Shown here in pieces: positions 38,091 through 50,262 of a stretch of 64,000 nucleotides of DNA. Origin of the DNA: Microcebus murinus (taxonomy: Eukaryota; Chordata; Mammalia; Primates; Cheirogaleidae); contig NC_134117.1 of NCBI RefSeq assembly GCF_040939455.1, forward strand, positions 67,168,501 through 67,232,500, in the 5' to 3' direction. Position 1 is the stretch's first letter; the number at the start of each line of letters is the position of its first letter. A model generated the notes under the pieces. The model worked only from the letters and a program-made list of their open reading frames with translations, had not been told where the DNA came from and did no database searches. Made by a program: the position numbers and the translations under genes.

Positions 38091-38634
38091 CCAAAGCACA
38101 CCTGCCCATCCCATGTCTCCAGGACACCAATCCCTAAGCTGGGAGATTAGGCCAAGGAGGGCCTGATTTCTATAGAGGGACCATTCATGGTACACAGTAG
38201 GCTCAGTCTTGCCAAAGCTGTGGCTGAGGCCCAAGGTGCCCTGCAAGTGCCCAGCATGTGCCTGTCCCCCCCTCCCTTCTGAGCACACTTCTCCCAAGCA
38301 CAGATTTCATCTCAGCAGCATGGAATTCCCTGCTCAGTCCAGACCACCTGCGCTGCCCCTTCCTGCCTACAACCATGCCTGCTGCCGACCAACACTAGCA
38401 CTGCCCCTCTCAAGTAACTCTCCAGGACCAATGACATCAAAGGTTTACACAGTCATGCCAACAGAAAGCTCAGTGCGTTCCTCCTGGCATTCACGGGGTT
38501 GAGGGGAGGAGGCATGGTCAACATAGGGTCAGGAGGCGGAGTGGCCAGGAGGTAGCAACCTGCTGTGGTCACCATTCTCAGGCCCAGAGCAGAGCTCATC
38601 ACCAGCAACCCTCACTGCCACAGGAAGAAGGCCA
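38091..38634. other. Non-coding stretch, nothing recognised
   Basis: No supported exon or repeat. Confidence 0.4.
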
Positions 38635-38830
38635 CCGGCATGCACTGAGGACCTACTATGTACCAAGAACCACGCACAGAATCATTTAGCCCATACAACA
38701 ATCCCTCCAGGTGGGAACAGGTTCCTCTATCTCTATAGAAAAGTAGCCTGAGGCTCAGAGAGGTGCAGTGACTTGCCCAGGGTCTCACAGGGTGTAAGTG
38801 ATGAAGCAGGGAATGGGGGGGGGGCGTCCA
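38635..38830 (-). repeat. MIR
   Basis: 'actgaggacctactatgtac', 'agcctgaggctcagagaggt' and 'gcagtgacttgcccagggtc' are all present in reverse MIR order. A G-run (38814-38824) follows. Confidence 0.85.
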
Positions 38831-39384
38831 GCCCCAAAGCTCTTCTCTTGGAACGGCATAGCCCACTGTCAGAGCACACACTCCGCACATGGGAAACAAA
38901 GCACCCTCATTCTTGGAGGCTGATGGCCTGTATCAGTCTCTCGGCGTCTGTTTGCACGTCCCCCTCGATACTCAAGAATCAGGCGTTCACTAAGAAGTGT
39001 CTGCCAGCCAGCTCTAGGGAAAGCCATGCGTTGTCCCGGGCTTCCCACCTCTCAGCTGATGGTGCCAGCGACGACAGGCTGCACCATGTAAACCCCACAC
39101 AGCCACAGCCCAGGAAAAGCCCCTCACCCTGGCCACCTGACCCCAGTGACCCAAAGAACCAGGGTGGGAGCCATGCTTTTAAGAATAAGAGATGGCACCA
39201 AAAAAAAAAAAATAGGCAAATAGCAAGGATGTCAGGAAAGCCAGGCTCTGACATCCTGGCATGCTCAGGTGGCTTGGGGTCTCTGAGGCTTCATGGGGTG
39301 GGTGGTCTAAGAGGGAGGTTGGGACACCCAGAGGAGTGACTCAGTCTGAGAAAGCAAGGTGTGACAGGCAGTTGCAGGAAGGGA
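38831..39384. other. Non-coding stretch, nothing recognised
   Basis: Includes an A12 homopolymer at about 39200. The 188-residue plus-strand frame 38773-39339 has no domain and crosses the MIR and homopolymer. Confidence 0.4.
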
Positions 39385-39525
39385 ATGGTGTTTATGAAGT
39401 TCTCACTGGGTGCCAGGCTGTGGGGCAGATTGTTGACATGTCACCTCTGATTCCTCCGTGGGAAATGCCCTAACCCCATTACACAGATGGGAACACTGAG
39501 GCTTGAGAGTACCCTGGGCCAGGAA
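39385..39525 (-). repeat. MIR fragment
   Basis: 'ctcactgggtgccaggctgt', 'cccattacacagatgggaac' and 'actgaggcttgagagtaccc' match the reverse MIR. Confidence 0.75.
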
Positions 39526-42359
39526 ATAATCTCAGAAGCTGAGGCTGGGGACCTGAAAGAGGGTCTCTCTAGGGTGTGAGTGCTTGAGGGCATCTCCAGG
39601 AGGGCTTATCTCTCATCACTCAGAATCTGCCTCCCTAAAAATGCTGCAGAACTCACTCTTAGCCCCCTCGCCCTGGTCCTGAGCAGTGCTCTGGCCAGGG
39701 GCGGCGATGACCGGCTGGCTGATGTGCCCGAGCCACAAGGCTTGCAAGCGGGTGACGGTGACCGCGGAGGACCCACATCACTGAGAAGGCCAGAGGTGGG
39801 AGGAACTGATAACAACATTTCCGTCCACTTGAAACCGAGAGGAAATCAAACAAAAATTATATCCAGCTTCTTCCTGCTAAAACCAAATCAATAGAGAAGA
39901 CAGGAAAACAAGTGTGTTTTATTTTGTACCAACTTCTAGTTGTTACTCTCTGTTCATAGGAAGAAAATGCCAGAGGTCACCCAGGAAGAGCTTGTGGCGG
40001 CTGGCCGTGCGGGGGACAGCAAGACGCAACAGGGCTGGGGCCGGGAGGAAGAGCCACGGTGGCTGGTGGTGTCCCTGCGGCCCCACCCCCACCACCCAAA
40101 CCCAGCCAAGCAGCTCTTCCTTTGCTGAGCCCACTGGGGCCAGGTAACTGGCAAACTGTGGGTTCTCCATCACCTGCACTGGAGAGGAGCCAACCTTGTT
40201 TGTTTCCGGAGCTTTCTATGGGTAAGGCTCACAGTGGTTCCATGCGCACCATCCTGCTTCCATTCGCAATTCTGCAAATCCAATCCTCACAAACAGGGGT
40301 TTCCTGTGCGTGAAAAGGGCCTTGGGGCCATCTTTTCACAGGCAGAAGAGGCAGGAGTTCTCTTTGGACCCGGAGCCGGCGGGCGCGCGTTGGCGGGCAG
40401 GCGAGGGTGTGGCGGGGGCTCTGTTCTGCCGCGGGCACAGGCGGGACGTGCAGGCGGCTGTGCGGAAGGGAGGCTCCGGCCTGGCTGCCGGCTCCCCTGG
40501 GTGCTGGAAAGGGCAAGGTCGGGCCTGGTGAGGGGCAGAGAAGGGCCCTTGCTGAGGTGCTGCTGGGGCAGGAGAAAGCCTGGACAGAGCTCCCCCGACT
40601 GCTGGCTTTCCCGGGACGGGGCAGCAACGTGCAGTGGTCCTACCAGGGAAGCCTGCCTGCCTGGGTCTGGGCTGAGGGGCCCAGGGCCTGTCACTTCACT
40701 GCTCGCGGGGTAGTGGCACAGGGTGAGAGGTGTGGAGCAGGGAAAGCAGGAGGCGCCATGGGCACACAGGCGCTGGCTGGGGAGGCAGGACTCCACCCGC
40801 CCGCTGGTTTTCCTGGCGAGGTCAGGGGCCTGGTAGCCACAGAGCCTCAGGCACCTGCACGCAGGAGGGTGTGCAAAAGCAGGTGCTAGAGATGGGGTCT
40901 GTCTCCAGGAGGAAAGGCAGACTGAGCGGTGTGAAGGGAGCTGTGTAGACGCTGGCCGAGTTGGAGCCCGGCTGGAGCTGGGGTGGGAAGTACAGAGCCG
41001 GGAGCCCAGGGCCCCCGAGGAAGGCCTGGCCTGTGGGCCGACCAGACGCCCCGTCCCACAGGCGTCTCCCTCCTGGCGCAGAGAGGCGCACCCGCCCACA
41101 CTCCACGTCCACTCCGGGAGGGGCTCACAGGACCGGCCTCGGACCCGTGGCAGCAGAGCAAGAACCCTTCTCGCCCCTGCCCCCACCCCCACAGAGCAGC
41201 CTGGCCCACTGCATGGAGGAGACACCATTCCTGATGGTTTTATTATTATTCTCCAGAAGTGGCTTCGGGGATCTGTCCCAGCCCCCAGAGAGCGCCTTCG
41301 GGGTACACCCTGTGCCCAGAGCTGGGACGGGCTGCCACAGGCCGGTCCTAGGGGTTGCGGATTTCTCTCCCGGGTGGGCAGCCTGGCAGGGGACACACTT
41401 CTGATCCCTCATCATGGGTGTGAGCCTAAAGGGGGTTCCGGAAGCCAGTCTCGGGAGGCTGCCGGGTTGGAGAGGCCTATTCGAGGCAGCACATGGGAGG
41501 AAACGCGGGGCTGAGAGTCGGGACCAGGCCCAGGATGCTGGGGGCGGAGGAGGGGTCACTGTGCATCTGAAACGGGTCAGGGCCCCTCGGCCTTTCTGCC
41601 TCCCAGGCTGGGGTGGGGCGGGCTGCAGCCACTCGGGGCGATGGGCTGGGAGCAGCCACTGCGGGCCAGCGTGCTGCACCCTGTCCCCATCTGGCCGAGG
41701 CGAGGTTCTGCATGGCCCGTGGGCCCTACAGGCCACAGCAGAGGCAGAGTCAGGGGCTGCAGGGCACAGGCCCCAGAGCAGCTCCTTTCAGAACATTCTG
41801 GAAGATCCTCTGTTGATACTTCAGCCATTAAGCCCGAGACGAAGACAGCGAGTATGAGATTCTGGACCGACACTCCTGTGGCCGACAGGCGGGCGCAGAG
41901 GGGGAGTCGCAGGCTGAGACTGCGCCCTGGCCCGCTGTTGCACTCGGCTGCCGCCCTGGCCCAGAGCCACGAGCAGGGACTGGGAGCAGGAGGCCTGGGT
42001 CAGACGACGCCTGTTGCGTCTGTGCTCAGTGGCAGGGACGGTGGGCGCCCATCTGTGGTCTCTTACATAATCTTCTTTCCAGGGAGCTACGATTATCCCG
42101 ACTGCATGGCTGAGAGGATGAAAGGTGGAGAGGATGGAGAGTGGCCCCAAGCGGCCACCAGCTGGTGTGTGGCTCTCTGCTCAGCCTGGCCTGTCCCCCA
42201 GCATCACACTGTCCCTCTCAGAAACTGCCGGAGGCAGGGAATGGTCTCCAGCCCGAGGCCCTGTACCCCCATCCTGCTCACTCCGCTGGCCCTGCAGCCC
42301 AGGAGGGGACCCTCAGGTGAGACAACCGGCAATGCTTTCGCGGGTGCAACAGCCGGGAA
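39526..42359. other. GC-rich non-coding block
   Basis: Long frames exist (for example 369 residues on the minus strand at 40287-41396 and 275 on the plus strand at 41641-42468). They overlap in several phases, are Pro/Arg/Gly/Ser-biased and lack domains. No repeat was recognised. Confidence 0.45.
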
Positions 42360-42480
42360 GAGAGGGAGGGGCTGTGTAAGCTCAGCGAATAGATTACCCG
42401 CTTCAATTATTTTATCTAACGATGACATTTGTACTGTAAAAGTCAGCACAAAAATCAATGAGTTTTAAAGGACAAAATCT
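42360..42480. promoter_or_regulatory. Short AT-rich island
   Basis: 'ttcaattattttatctaacg' and 'aaaatcaatgagttttaaag' form an AT-rich patch within GC-rich DNA, with no repeat match. Confidence 0.25.
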
Positions 42481-43189
42481 GGGGGAGGCTCCAGCCCAGC
42501 GACCTGGAACAGCAGCCCAGGAAGCAGGAGGAAAGAGGCTCAGAACCAGAGGGTGACGGAGACTCCCAGGCTTCCAGAGCCTAGGTAGGCCCCCACCCCC
42601 TACCCCACCCCCAGCAGCACCTTGGTGCAGAGAATAAAAGAGCTCAGGGCTGAGGCCCAGCTTGAACCTCCCAGGGCACCGGCTCTGCAGGACCAGCAGG
42701 CAGCACTGGTCGCTGCTGTCCCAGAGCCTGGCCTGCGAGACAGGGGAGACGCCATCACTGTGGAAGCCCCGAGGCCAAAGAGGCTGCCGGCTGCTGGACC
42801 AGTGCGCAGAGAGGGAGATCCAGCATGGACTGGAAGGAGGGGCCCAGCTCTGGGCTGGGTTTAAGGTTAGGACTGGGGCTGGGGCCAGAGGTTAGGATGA
42901 CCGCTGGCGCTGAGATGGAGGCAAGTGGCCGCCCCTTCCTGAACTCCGGCGCAAAGTGCAGTCTGTGCCACAGAGTGCCTCTCGGGAGGGTGCTCGGGGA
43001 GCACATGCAGGGCGGTGAGGGCAGGCCAGGGCCGTGAGCTGCGGGCAGGCTCCGGGAGCAGCTCACAAGCGGGAACTGGCGTTCAGCAGGGCCTGGGATT
43101 CAAGAGGAGAGACTCACCTCCGTGTTCACACCCCCAGAAACCCTGTCCTCTTAGCACCATTTCCTGAGCCCCGAGGTCCAGCTAAACCC
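42481..43189. other. Non-coding stretch, nothing recognised
   Basis: GC-rich unique sequence. Confidence 0.4.
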
Positions 43190-43330
43190 AGGCTTTGCAG
43201 ATATTTTCTCACTCAAGCCTCAGGAATTACTGTCCCACTTTGCAGAGAAGCACACTGAGGCCAGGAGAGGATGAGTAACTCAGCGCAGACCCACAGCTGG
43301 GAAGTGTCAAAGCAGGACCTGCAGTCAGGA
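43190..43330 (-). repeat. MIR fragment
   Basis: 'cccactttgcagagaagcac', 'actgaggccaggagaggatg' and 'gacccacagctgggaagtgt' are in reverse MIR order. Confidence 0.75.
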
Positions 43331-44859
43331 CAGCCCGACTCCTAGGCTCACAGTAGAACTGGCCTGTCAGACATTTCAACTTAGGTGGGACAAAATACTG
43401 TCTCTTCTTTCCTAAACCAGAAGGTTTTCCATGACCAGCATGCAGTTTCCATCGGTCCCCACAGCCTCTCTAACTTTTTGCTGGGCAATCTCTATTTCCA
43501 CGTCATCTGTCCACCGCCCTGAGATGGACATGCCCACACTGCACCCTCAACCTCTTCACCTCCCAGACAGTAAGCCTGAGCCAAGCCCAAACCCAAAGCC
43601 CCAAGTCTCAGGCTCCGAACCTCCCTGCCTTTGGACCACTCCGCTCTCCTGCTGCAGCAAGGAATCTGGGGCCCAGGGGCAGGGAAGCTGAGTGAGGAGC
43701 ACGCCCAGAAAAGACCCGGCCAAGGAGGGTGGGAGCAGAAGGCCCCTCCGTGCGGCACTGCAATCCTCCCCACGAAGCCAGGTGCCACCTTGCCAGGGAG
43801 ACCACAGGTCATTCCACAGTCCCAAGGGCTGGACTGTCCGGGCACCAATCTAGGGCTTCCAATGTGGCAGGACAGAGGTGCCCAGGCCCTGAAAGGTGTG
43901 CAGCCACTGCTGGCCAGTTAGGGGGCCAGCCCCTCCCTGCCCTGCTCCTGCCTTTCGGAGGATGGGGGTGGGGCACAGAGGCAGCCGGAAGGCCTGTGGG
44001 GCCCCCGAAGAAAGCGTGCCGGCCCTCCAGAGGAACCAGAGCCCGCCCTGGAGAACCAGCCTCTCCCCGGGCAGTGGAGGACGGACGTCAGAGGCCACAG
44101 GCATCCCACGCCTGGCTGTTCCCGAGGACCCCAGAACCAGCACACGGAGCCGAGGCCCCGAGGGGAAAAGGGGCTGCCGGGCGTGGCAGCTTCCCGGGAG
44201 CAGCCCCCGGCACCGGTGGAGCTGTGCACCATCTCAGCTGGTCCTCGCCACTGGCAGGTACGTAGCTCTGTCCTTGTTCCACAACGAGGAAACTGAGGTT
44301 CTGTCTTCTCCACCTCACAGCTGCTGCGGGCCAGCCCTCCCCAGCCCGGTCCTGAGCCTCTGGCCTTGGGACACAAAGGCAGGGCTGACTCTGCCTTTCT
44401 CACCGAGGCACTGGGCTCACTCTGGGCCACTGCCACCCGGGCTTCCGCCTGGGCCTCTCGGAGACACCTGTGAGGTGGAGCACACTGTGCTCAAGCAGCA
44501 AGGACACAGGGGCAAACGGAGGGAGTGGCGGGAGGCACCAGGCCAGGCCCGCGGCGGGTCCTCAAGGAAGGAAGGATTACAAGGAGCCACACGGACCCCG
44601 TCGCACGAGCACATGGTACAGGCTCCAGAGATGGCTGTGTGTGGCGAGGGCCGGAGAGACGGGGAGCACGCGGAGTGGCGTCAGTGGTGTGAAATGACTG
44701 CAGGCATGCATGCAAGACAAAGAGGTCCGTGAGAGGCACCCAGGGACAAGGCAAGCCTGCGCCTTGGGGGACCTTTCTTCCCCTGCCTCAGGCAGTGTGG
44801 GGACGGTGACACTGAGCATGAGTATTCAAGTATGAGGCAAATCTTTCCCTGATGTTTGT
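43331..44859. other. GC-rich non-coding block
   Basis: A short reverse MIR-like piece occurs at about 44265-44300 ('cacaacgaggaaactgaggt'). The 278-residue plus-strand frame (43896-44732) is compositional and overlapped by five others. Confidence 0.4.
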
Positions 44860-44965
44860 GGGCTGTGTGACCTTGCACAGGGACTTAACCACTCTGAGCC
44901 TTAGTCTCCAGCACTGAAAAATGGGCACACTGCCTCACCAGGCTGTGTGGTGCCAGTGAGACAAA
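44860..44965 (+). repeat. MIR fragment
   Basis: 'gctgtgtgaccttgcacagg', 'gacttaaccactctgagcct' and 'cactgaaaaatgggcacact' match the forward MIR. Confidence 0.75.
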
Positions 44966-46779
44966 GCGGGCAGGGGCCCGGCCAGGGCAGGGTACAGCAA
45001 GCGGTCTCTGCCCTGGTCCACGGCCCCGAGCCAGGCACACCCTGCCCCAGCAGCGGGCTGTGTTCACTGGGGTGCAGCCGAGCCCCGGGAAGCCCTCAGC
45101 AACTGGGGCCCCAAGACAGCCTCCAGTGCCCAATCAGCCTGCTGCACCAACAGCCCGTGCTGGTGCAGGATCCCCTGTGAGGCGAGAGGGGTTCCGAGCC
45201 GAGCGCCCACCATGCCCTGGGAAGCTGCCCGCCCTTACACGCCCAGCAAGCCCTGGGCAGAGCAGCAGGGTAGGAGCGTCTGGTAGGGAGAGGACACACA
45301 CACTTTGCACGCACACAAATACTCACATGTTCAAAGACACATTCGTGTGACATTAAATATCTGCCTCTGCAAAGACCTTCTTCTAGCCCATCCACTTCCC
45401 CCTGTGGGACAGGGGAAGGGGCCCAGGGAGGTGAGCATCAGAGGGAAGGGACACAGGAGGCAGCACCACTCAGAGAGACTCCATAGGCCCAGAGCATGAG
45501 CCGGACTTTGTGAGCTGGGCTCAGCCTGTGGGGAAAGGAATTCCAGCTAGAGAGCAGAGTACAGGCCCACAGCTTCAGCCAGGCCCTGCTCTGCCCTCAC
45601 GTGCTGCCCGCATGGGCGCGTGCTGCTGGCTAGGTGCCTAGGCATTGCAAAGAGGTTGCAGGACAGTGGGTCTGACAGGGGAGGTGCTCTAGTGCACGGT
45701 CCAGGCCAAGCCCAGGACCAGCACAGCAAGAGGTAGGCCTGGTCGCAGCAAGAAGCCCTTGAGTCAGACATAGGGCTTCAGTCACAGCACACCAAAATGT
45801 GACCACAGGTGGCCTCTGGAAACACTGCCCTGAGATAGTTGGGGGCCCAGTCCTGCAATGACCCGAGCACTGCTGGGCTTCTCAGACCATCCTGCAGCCC
45901 CGGGGGCAGTGATGTGCTAGGAGAGATTTAACAACAGGCTCTCTGGAAGTAAATAAATAAGTAAACAATGCCCCGATTTGTAGCATTTGCCAATTTCCTT
46001 GGTGTAAATACTCCCATTATGGGAGATTTCAGTGACATTCTGAGCATAGAGTTAGGAAGCCAGCTTCTAGCACACCTGTGCCGGGGGACACCCACATGTG
46101 CCATGGAGAAGGGGATGTGAAGGAGACGCTGCCAAGGAGAAAGCAGGGGTGGGACCCAAAGCTAGAGACACACAGAAGGCCCACAGGGCATCCCAGGAGG
46201 CCTGGTGAGTCAGAGGAGCACGAAACTCCTCCAGCCAGTTCCCAGCAGCAGTCGAGGCTGGGATGTCTAGAATGTGGTCGCTCTCAAGCCAAGACCAGAC
46301 CCCAAGCAAAAGGCAGCCCCCACCAGCCAGCTCAGCTCAGGAGTCCCCACAGTATGGCCCCAGTGCTAGAGGCAAAGCCACCCACATCCTACAGGAGGAA
46401 CCCCTGAGGACGCCCCGTCCCAGAAGATTTGCTGCTCCAACAGCCCAGTGGCCACCCGTGCAGCTTGGCTGGGGCTTCAGAGGATCCCTCTTCTTCGAGG
46501 TACAGTCACCTTGTTTGTCCTGATGCTCAGGACACAATCAAAGCTGGCAGGGGCCTCAGGGAGGCAGGAGTGGCACCCATGAGCCCAGACGGTCTCCAGG
46601 CAAGCCTAGGACTTAAGGGAATCAAAGAGCCAAAGGGGACAGTGACAATGCCCAAGGTAGCACCTGGAGCCCATGTGGCTCTGACCTGGCCCACAGGGCT
46701 GTGTTTCTGCACCAGCTCACTCAGACAGCTGGGCTGTAAGCTCTGCAGCAGTCACTTCTATGTGCACCAAGCCCACCTC
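44966..46779. other. Non-coding stretch with a small AT patch
   Basis: The patch 45935-46050 is AT-rich ('ggtgtaaatactcccattat') and may be an old DNA element I cannot name. Otherwise no feature. Confidence 0.35.
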
Positions 46780-46955
46780 CTGTGCCCAGTGGGCGGGCGG
46801 CACAGTCCAGCAGGCACCAGTTCCGATCTGGGCTCTACCACCCACCAACTACGTGTCCGTGGACACATGCCCTCCAGCCTCAGTTGGCTCCCCTATGAAG
46901 CGGGGCCACAGCAGCCCATGTGCGGGAGCTAATGGGCTAGCACAGCGCCTGCCTC
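46780..46955 (+). repeat. MIR fragment
   Basis: 'tccgatctgggctctaccac', 'ccagcctcagttggctcccc' and 'tatgaagcggggccacagca' keep the forward MIR order, heavily mutated at CpG sites. Confidence 0.55.
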
Positions 46956-47474
46956 CAGAGGCCCCTCCAAACAGGCAAGCTTCTCTGAGACAGGCCGACA
47001 CCCTGTTCTTTAGTGAACAAACCTATTCTTCTCCCTCGTGGCCCTTTCCTCCCCCGGGGGGCAGGCAAACCACAGGGGAGCACGCACACAGAGCCTGCCA
47101 CGGCTTTGCACAACCTTTCTGCTGTCACACACATGCCAGAGGACATGTGCCAGAGGACAACTGCTGACATGTTTGGCTGACAAAGGAGGAAAAGTCCTTC
47201 TCAGGGATGTGTCAGAGAAGAAATGAAGCTATTTTAGTTCGCGTTCTAAAAACTGAATGGATTATTGGGCCCATGCTTCTTGTCTATTTTCAGCCGAATG
47301 CCAAATCCTTGAAAATAGCATGTTTACTCACAGGTTTTCCTCTACACTCAAAGTCAAGAAAAATGCTTACCCTTCACACTTCCTCCCCCAACTGATTAAG
47401 CACTTCTGATTTCCCACCCTCAGACCGCCACCTCCCTCCCGTCCAGCCCATCTTTCCTCTGAGGCTGTGGCTCC
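46956..47474. other. Non-coding stretch, nothing recognised
   Basis: The part after about 47220 is AT-richer, unique and repeat-free ('aaaactgaatggattattgg'). No exon supported. Confidence 0.35.
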
Positions 47475-47612
47475 CAGACGTCATGGCATGTTAGAATCAC
47501 CCAGAAGCTTGTAACAGTCTCTGGACCCCGTACCAGTTACGTCAGAGCAGGCAGAGGAGGGCTCAGGCATTTGTGCTCTTCCAAACTTCCCGAGTGATCC
47601 CAGCGTGCAGGA
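47475..47612 (+). mobile_element. MER5A-like hAT-Charlie fragment
   Basis: 'catgttagaatcacccagaa', 'gcttgtaacagtctctggac' and 'aggcatttgtgctcttccaa' follow the MER5A consensus (…catcagaatcacctggagggcttgttaaaac…). Terminal repeats are worn away. Confidence 0.55.
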
Positions 47613-48294
47613 GTTGAATGAAAGGGAGAGCACTCATTCTACTCAAAGGAGCTCCTGGGGAGGGGCCTGGAGCGGCAGAAGGTGTTTCTGCCTGCAGCCC
47701 GGGGATTTGGTCTGCAAGCCTGAAAGCTGAAAGGACAAAAAAATCCCCCGATTCAATGCCGTCCTCGGTCTTTCTGGCAGTCGGCTAGCTCTGTCTCCCT
47801 CACATCTTCGACAGTGAAGGATCATTGAAAGAAGAAAGATAGATTAGGAGATGGTGAGTCAACTAGATTGCCTACTCGTTAGCTTCTGTCTATTAATGAA
47901 GGTGGGAACCCAAAGAGTGACGTTGTCACCAAGACGGACAGTCATGAAAGTCCCTGGGGGAAGAGGAGGGCCTAAGGAGGGAGGGATGGCAGCCAGCTGT
48001 GTAGGAAGAGGCCACCTTGTAGGCTGCCCAGAGGATTTTCAAGCTTCAAGAGGTTTTTTTGTTTTTTTTAATAGACCAAAAATGTGGAGCAATGTGAATA
48101 ATCTACTTTAGGGCAGTTTAGAAGGCTTTTAATTCCAGACCAGTGTGTGGTCATTAAAATCTTGAAATAGTAATTCTACCTAAACCACTTACTTCCAGAG
48201 TTTTCATAGCATGATGCATATCGAGCATTTCAGAAAGCAAATGCTGGAGGAACGTGCTCTTCCCTACCGACTCCAGCAAAGCACCCGAATTACA
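47613..48294. other. Non-coding stretch, nothing recognised
   Basis: Mixed unique DNA with a T-run near 48053. No supported feature. Confidence 0.35.
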
Positions 48295-48865
48295 AGCCCT
48301 GCGTGATGTGCCAACAAATACTTTACACGTGGTGTTTCATTTAATCCTTATCTCTGTGATTGGGGGGGTGGGGTTTTTTTCAGACAGTTTTATTGACATA
48401 TAATTCATATGCCATGAAATTCACCTGTTTTAAGTGTACAATTTAATGGTGTTTATTATATTCAGAGTTGCACTACCATCACGATTTAGTTTGAGGACAT
48501 TCTCATCATCTCAAAAAGAAACCTCATGTCCATCAGTGATCCCTCCCCCACCAGCTTCCCACCCCAGATCCTGACAGCCGCTTTCTGTCTCTATGGACTT
48601 GCCATCCCGGACATTTCATACGGATGGAAACATACAATGTGTGGCCTTTTGTGAATGGCTTCTTTCACTTAGCATAACGTTTCAAGGTTCACCCCCATTG
48701 TAGCATGTATCGGTACTTCATTCCTTTGTGTGGCCAAATAATACTCCATAGCATACGTATACAACAGGTGCTATCCTTACCTCATTTTGCAGATGAGGAG
48801 TTACCGCCCAGGGTCAGAGGATTATGAAGAGCGAGCCAGGAAGGCTGCCTCCAGAGCCCACACTT
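48295..48865 (-). repeat. MIR split by an L1 insertion
   Basis: The left half 'gtggtgtttcatttaatcct' (to about 48365) continues at about 48768 with 'ctatccttacctcattttgc' then 'agatgaggagttaccgccca'. The two halves join as one reverse MIR once the L1 at 48372-48768 is removed. Confidence 0.7.
48372..48768 (-). mobile_element. L1M 3' end inserted in a MIR
   Basis: Antisense L1 3' text: 'cagttttattgacatataat', 'ttaagtgtacaatttaatgg', 'tctgtctctatggacttgcc', 'ggcttctttcacttagcata' and 'caaataatactccatagcat'. It is a 5'-truncated fragment with no coding capacity. Confidence 0.85.
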
Positions 48866-49194
48866 AAGCCTCTGTAAACCTCCCCTGCAAAGTACTGTCC
48901 TACTTAATCCCATGGTATGAATCATTTTCTACCAAAAAATAATATGACTATATTATATGCATGTAATTTTGCAGAAGTATCCAGGGATAAAAGCAATCTG
49001 TCCAGGAAACCTGATTGATCGTTTCCTGTTCTTGTTAATATTTGCTCGTTACTTATCCAGCCAGCCTGCCATCTGCTCCTCCCTCTAGCCAGCAAGCGGA
49101 AACTGCACCTAAGATTCCAGAAAAGTTAAGGCATAAAACCTAAAATTAAAAACAAACAATATTCCTCATATAGCTGAGGAAAAAATTGCTATTA
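48866..49194. other. AT-rich non-coding stretch
   Basis: Unique or very old sequence; nothing recognised. Confidence 0.35.
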
Positions 49195-49585
49195 TATGAT
49201 TTTATTTTACTTTTTCTTACGGAAAACTTCAAATATTGAGAAGAGGGTGGAAGCCCCATGCACCTCTCACCCAGCTTCAACCGTGACCACCTGCACCTCA
49301 CCACCCCCAAACACACTGAAGGAAATCTCCAACGCATCTGTCACATGTACACGCTGCAACTATATCTCTAAAAGACAAGGATTTTTTAACATAAACACCA
49401 TACCTTGCATATACCTTAAAAAGTTGAACAATCCTTTAGTATCATCCAATATCCAGTCAATGTTCAAATTTTCCCATGCTCTCATAAATCTTTTTTTTTT
49501 TTTTACCATTTTTCACATCAGAATCCTGACAAAGTCCATACATGTGGCCAATTGTTTGATACGTCTCTTAAGTCACACTTAGTCT
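49195..49585. mobile_element. Old L1 3' UTR-like fragment
   Basis: 'cctctcacccagcttcaacc', 'atatctctaaaagacaagga', 'ccaatatccagtcaatgttc', 'cagaatcctgacaaagtcca' and 'gatacgtctcttaagtcaca' match an ancient L1 3' UTR segment. Orientation was not settled. Confidence 0.65.
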
Positions 49586-49675
49586 CTACTTTGCCCTGTG
49601 TCCTTCTCTCCGCCCACCCAGGCAGCACACCAGAGCTCCTCGGGACCCGCGGAAATTGTGGACAGCTGTGCGTTG

Positions 49676-50262
49676 TGTGAGTGTGCACTGGGGTGAGTGT
49701 GCACTGGGGTGAGTGTGCACCGGGGTGAGTGTGTGCACTGGGGTGAGTGTGCACCAGGGTGAGTGTACACTGGGGTGAGTGTGTGCACTGGGGTGAGTGT
49801 GCACCAGGGTGTCTGTGTGCACCGGGGTGAGTGTGCACCGGGGTGAGTGTGTGCACTGGGGTGAGTGTGCACCAGGGTGTCTGTGTGCACCGGGGTGAGT
49901 GTGCACCGGGGTGAGTGTGCACCGGGGTGAGTGTGTGCACTGGGGTGAGTGTGCACCAGGGTGTCTGTGTGCACCGGGGTGAGTGTGCACCGGGGTGAGT
50001 GTGCACCGGGGTGAGTGTGTGCACTGGGGTGAGTGTGCACCAGGGTGTCTGTGTGCACCGGGGTGAGTGTGCACTGGGGTGCCTGTGTGCACCAGGGTGA
50101 GTGTACACTGGGGTGAGTGTGTGCACTGGGGTGAGTGTGCACCGGGGTGTCTGTGTGCACCGGGGTGAGTGTGCACCGGGGTGCCTGTGTGCACCGGGGT
50201 GAGTGTGCACCGGGGTGCCTGTGTGCACTAGGGTGAGTGTGCACCGGGGTGCCTGTGTGCAC
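49676..50262. repeat. GTG-rich minisatellite with 84-base higher-order repeat
   Basis: Built from 16-base GTGAGTGTGCACCGGG and 18-base GTGAGTGTGTGCACTGGG and GTGTCTGTGTGCACCGGG units. The landmark 'accagggtgtctg' recurs at about 49803, 49871, 49955 and 50039, so the higher-order period is 84 bases, with one 68-base copy that lacks one 16-base unit. The minus strand gives His/Pro/Thr-rich open frames to 259 residues, which are repeat artefacts. Confidence 0.95.

Noticed and set aside
40287..41396. A 369-residue minus-strand frame
   Set aside because: Biased Pro/Arg/Ser/Gly composition, several overlapping frames of similar length on both strands, no recognisable domain and no exon signals. 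Chance in GC-rich DNA.
41641..42468. A 275-residue plus-strand frame
   Set aside because: Runs from GC-rich unique DNA into an AT-rich island, with no domain or consistent splice sites.
43896..44732. A 278-residue plus-strand frame
   Set aside because: Compositional; overlapped by frames on both strands and contains a MIR-like piece.
49676..50262. CRISPR-like array
   Set aside because: Units of 16 and 18 bases follow directly without spacers.
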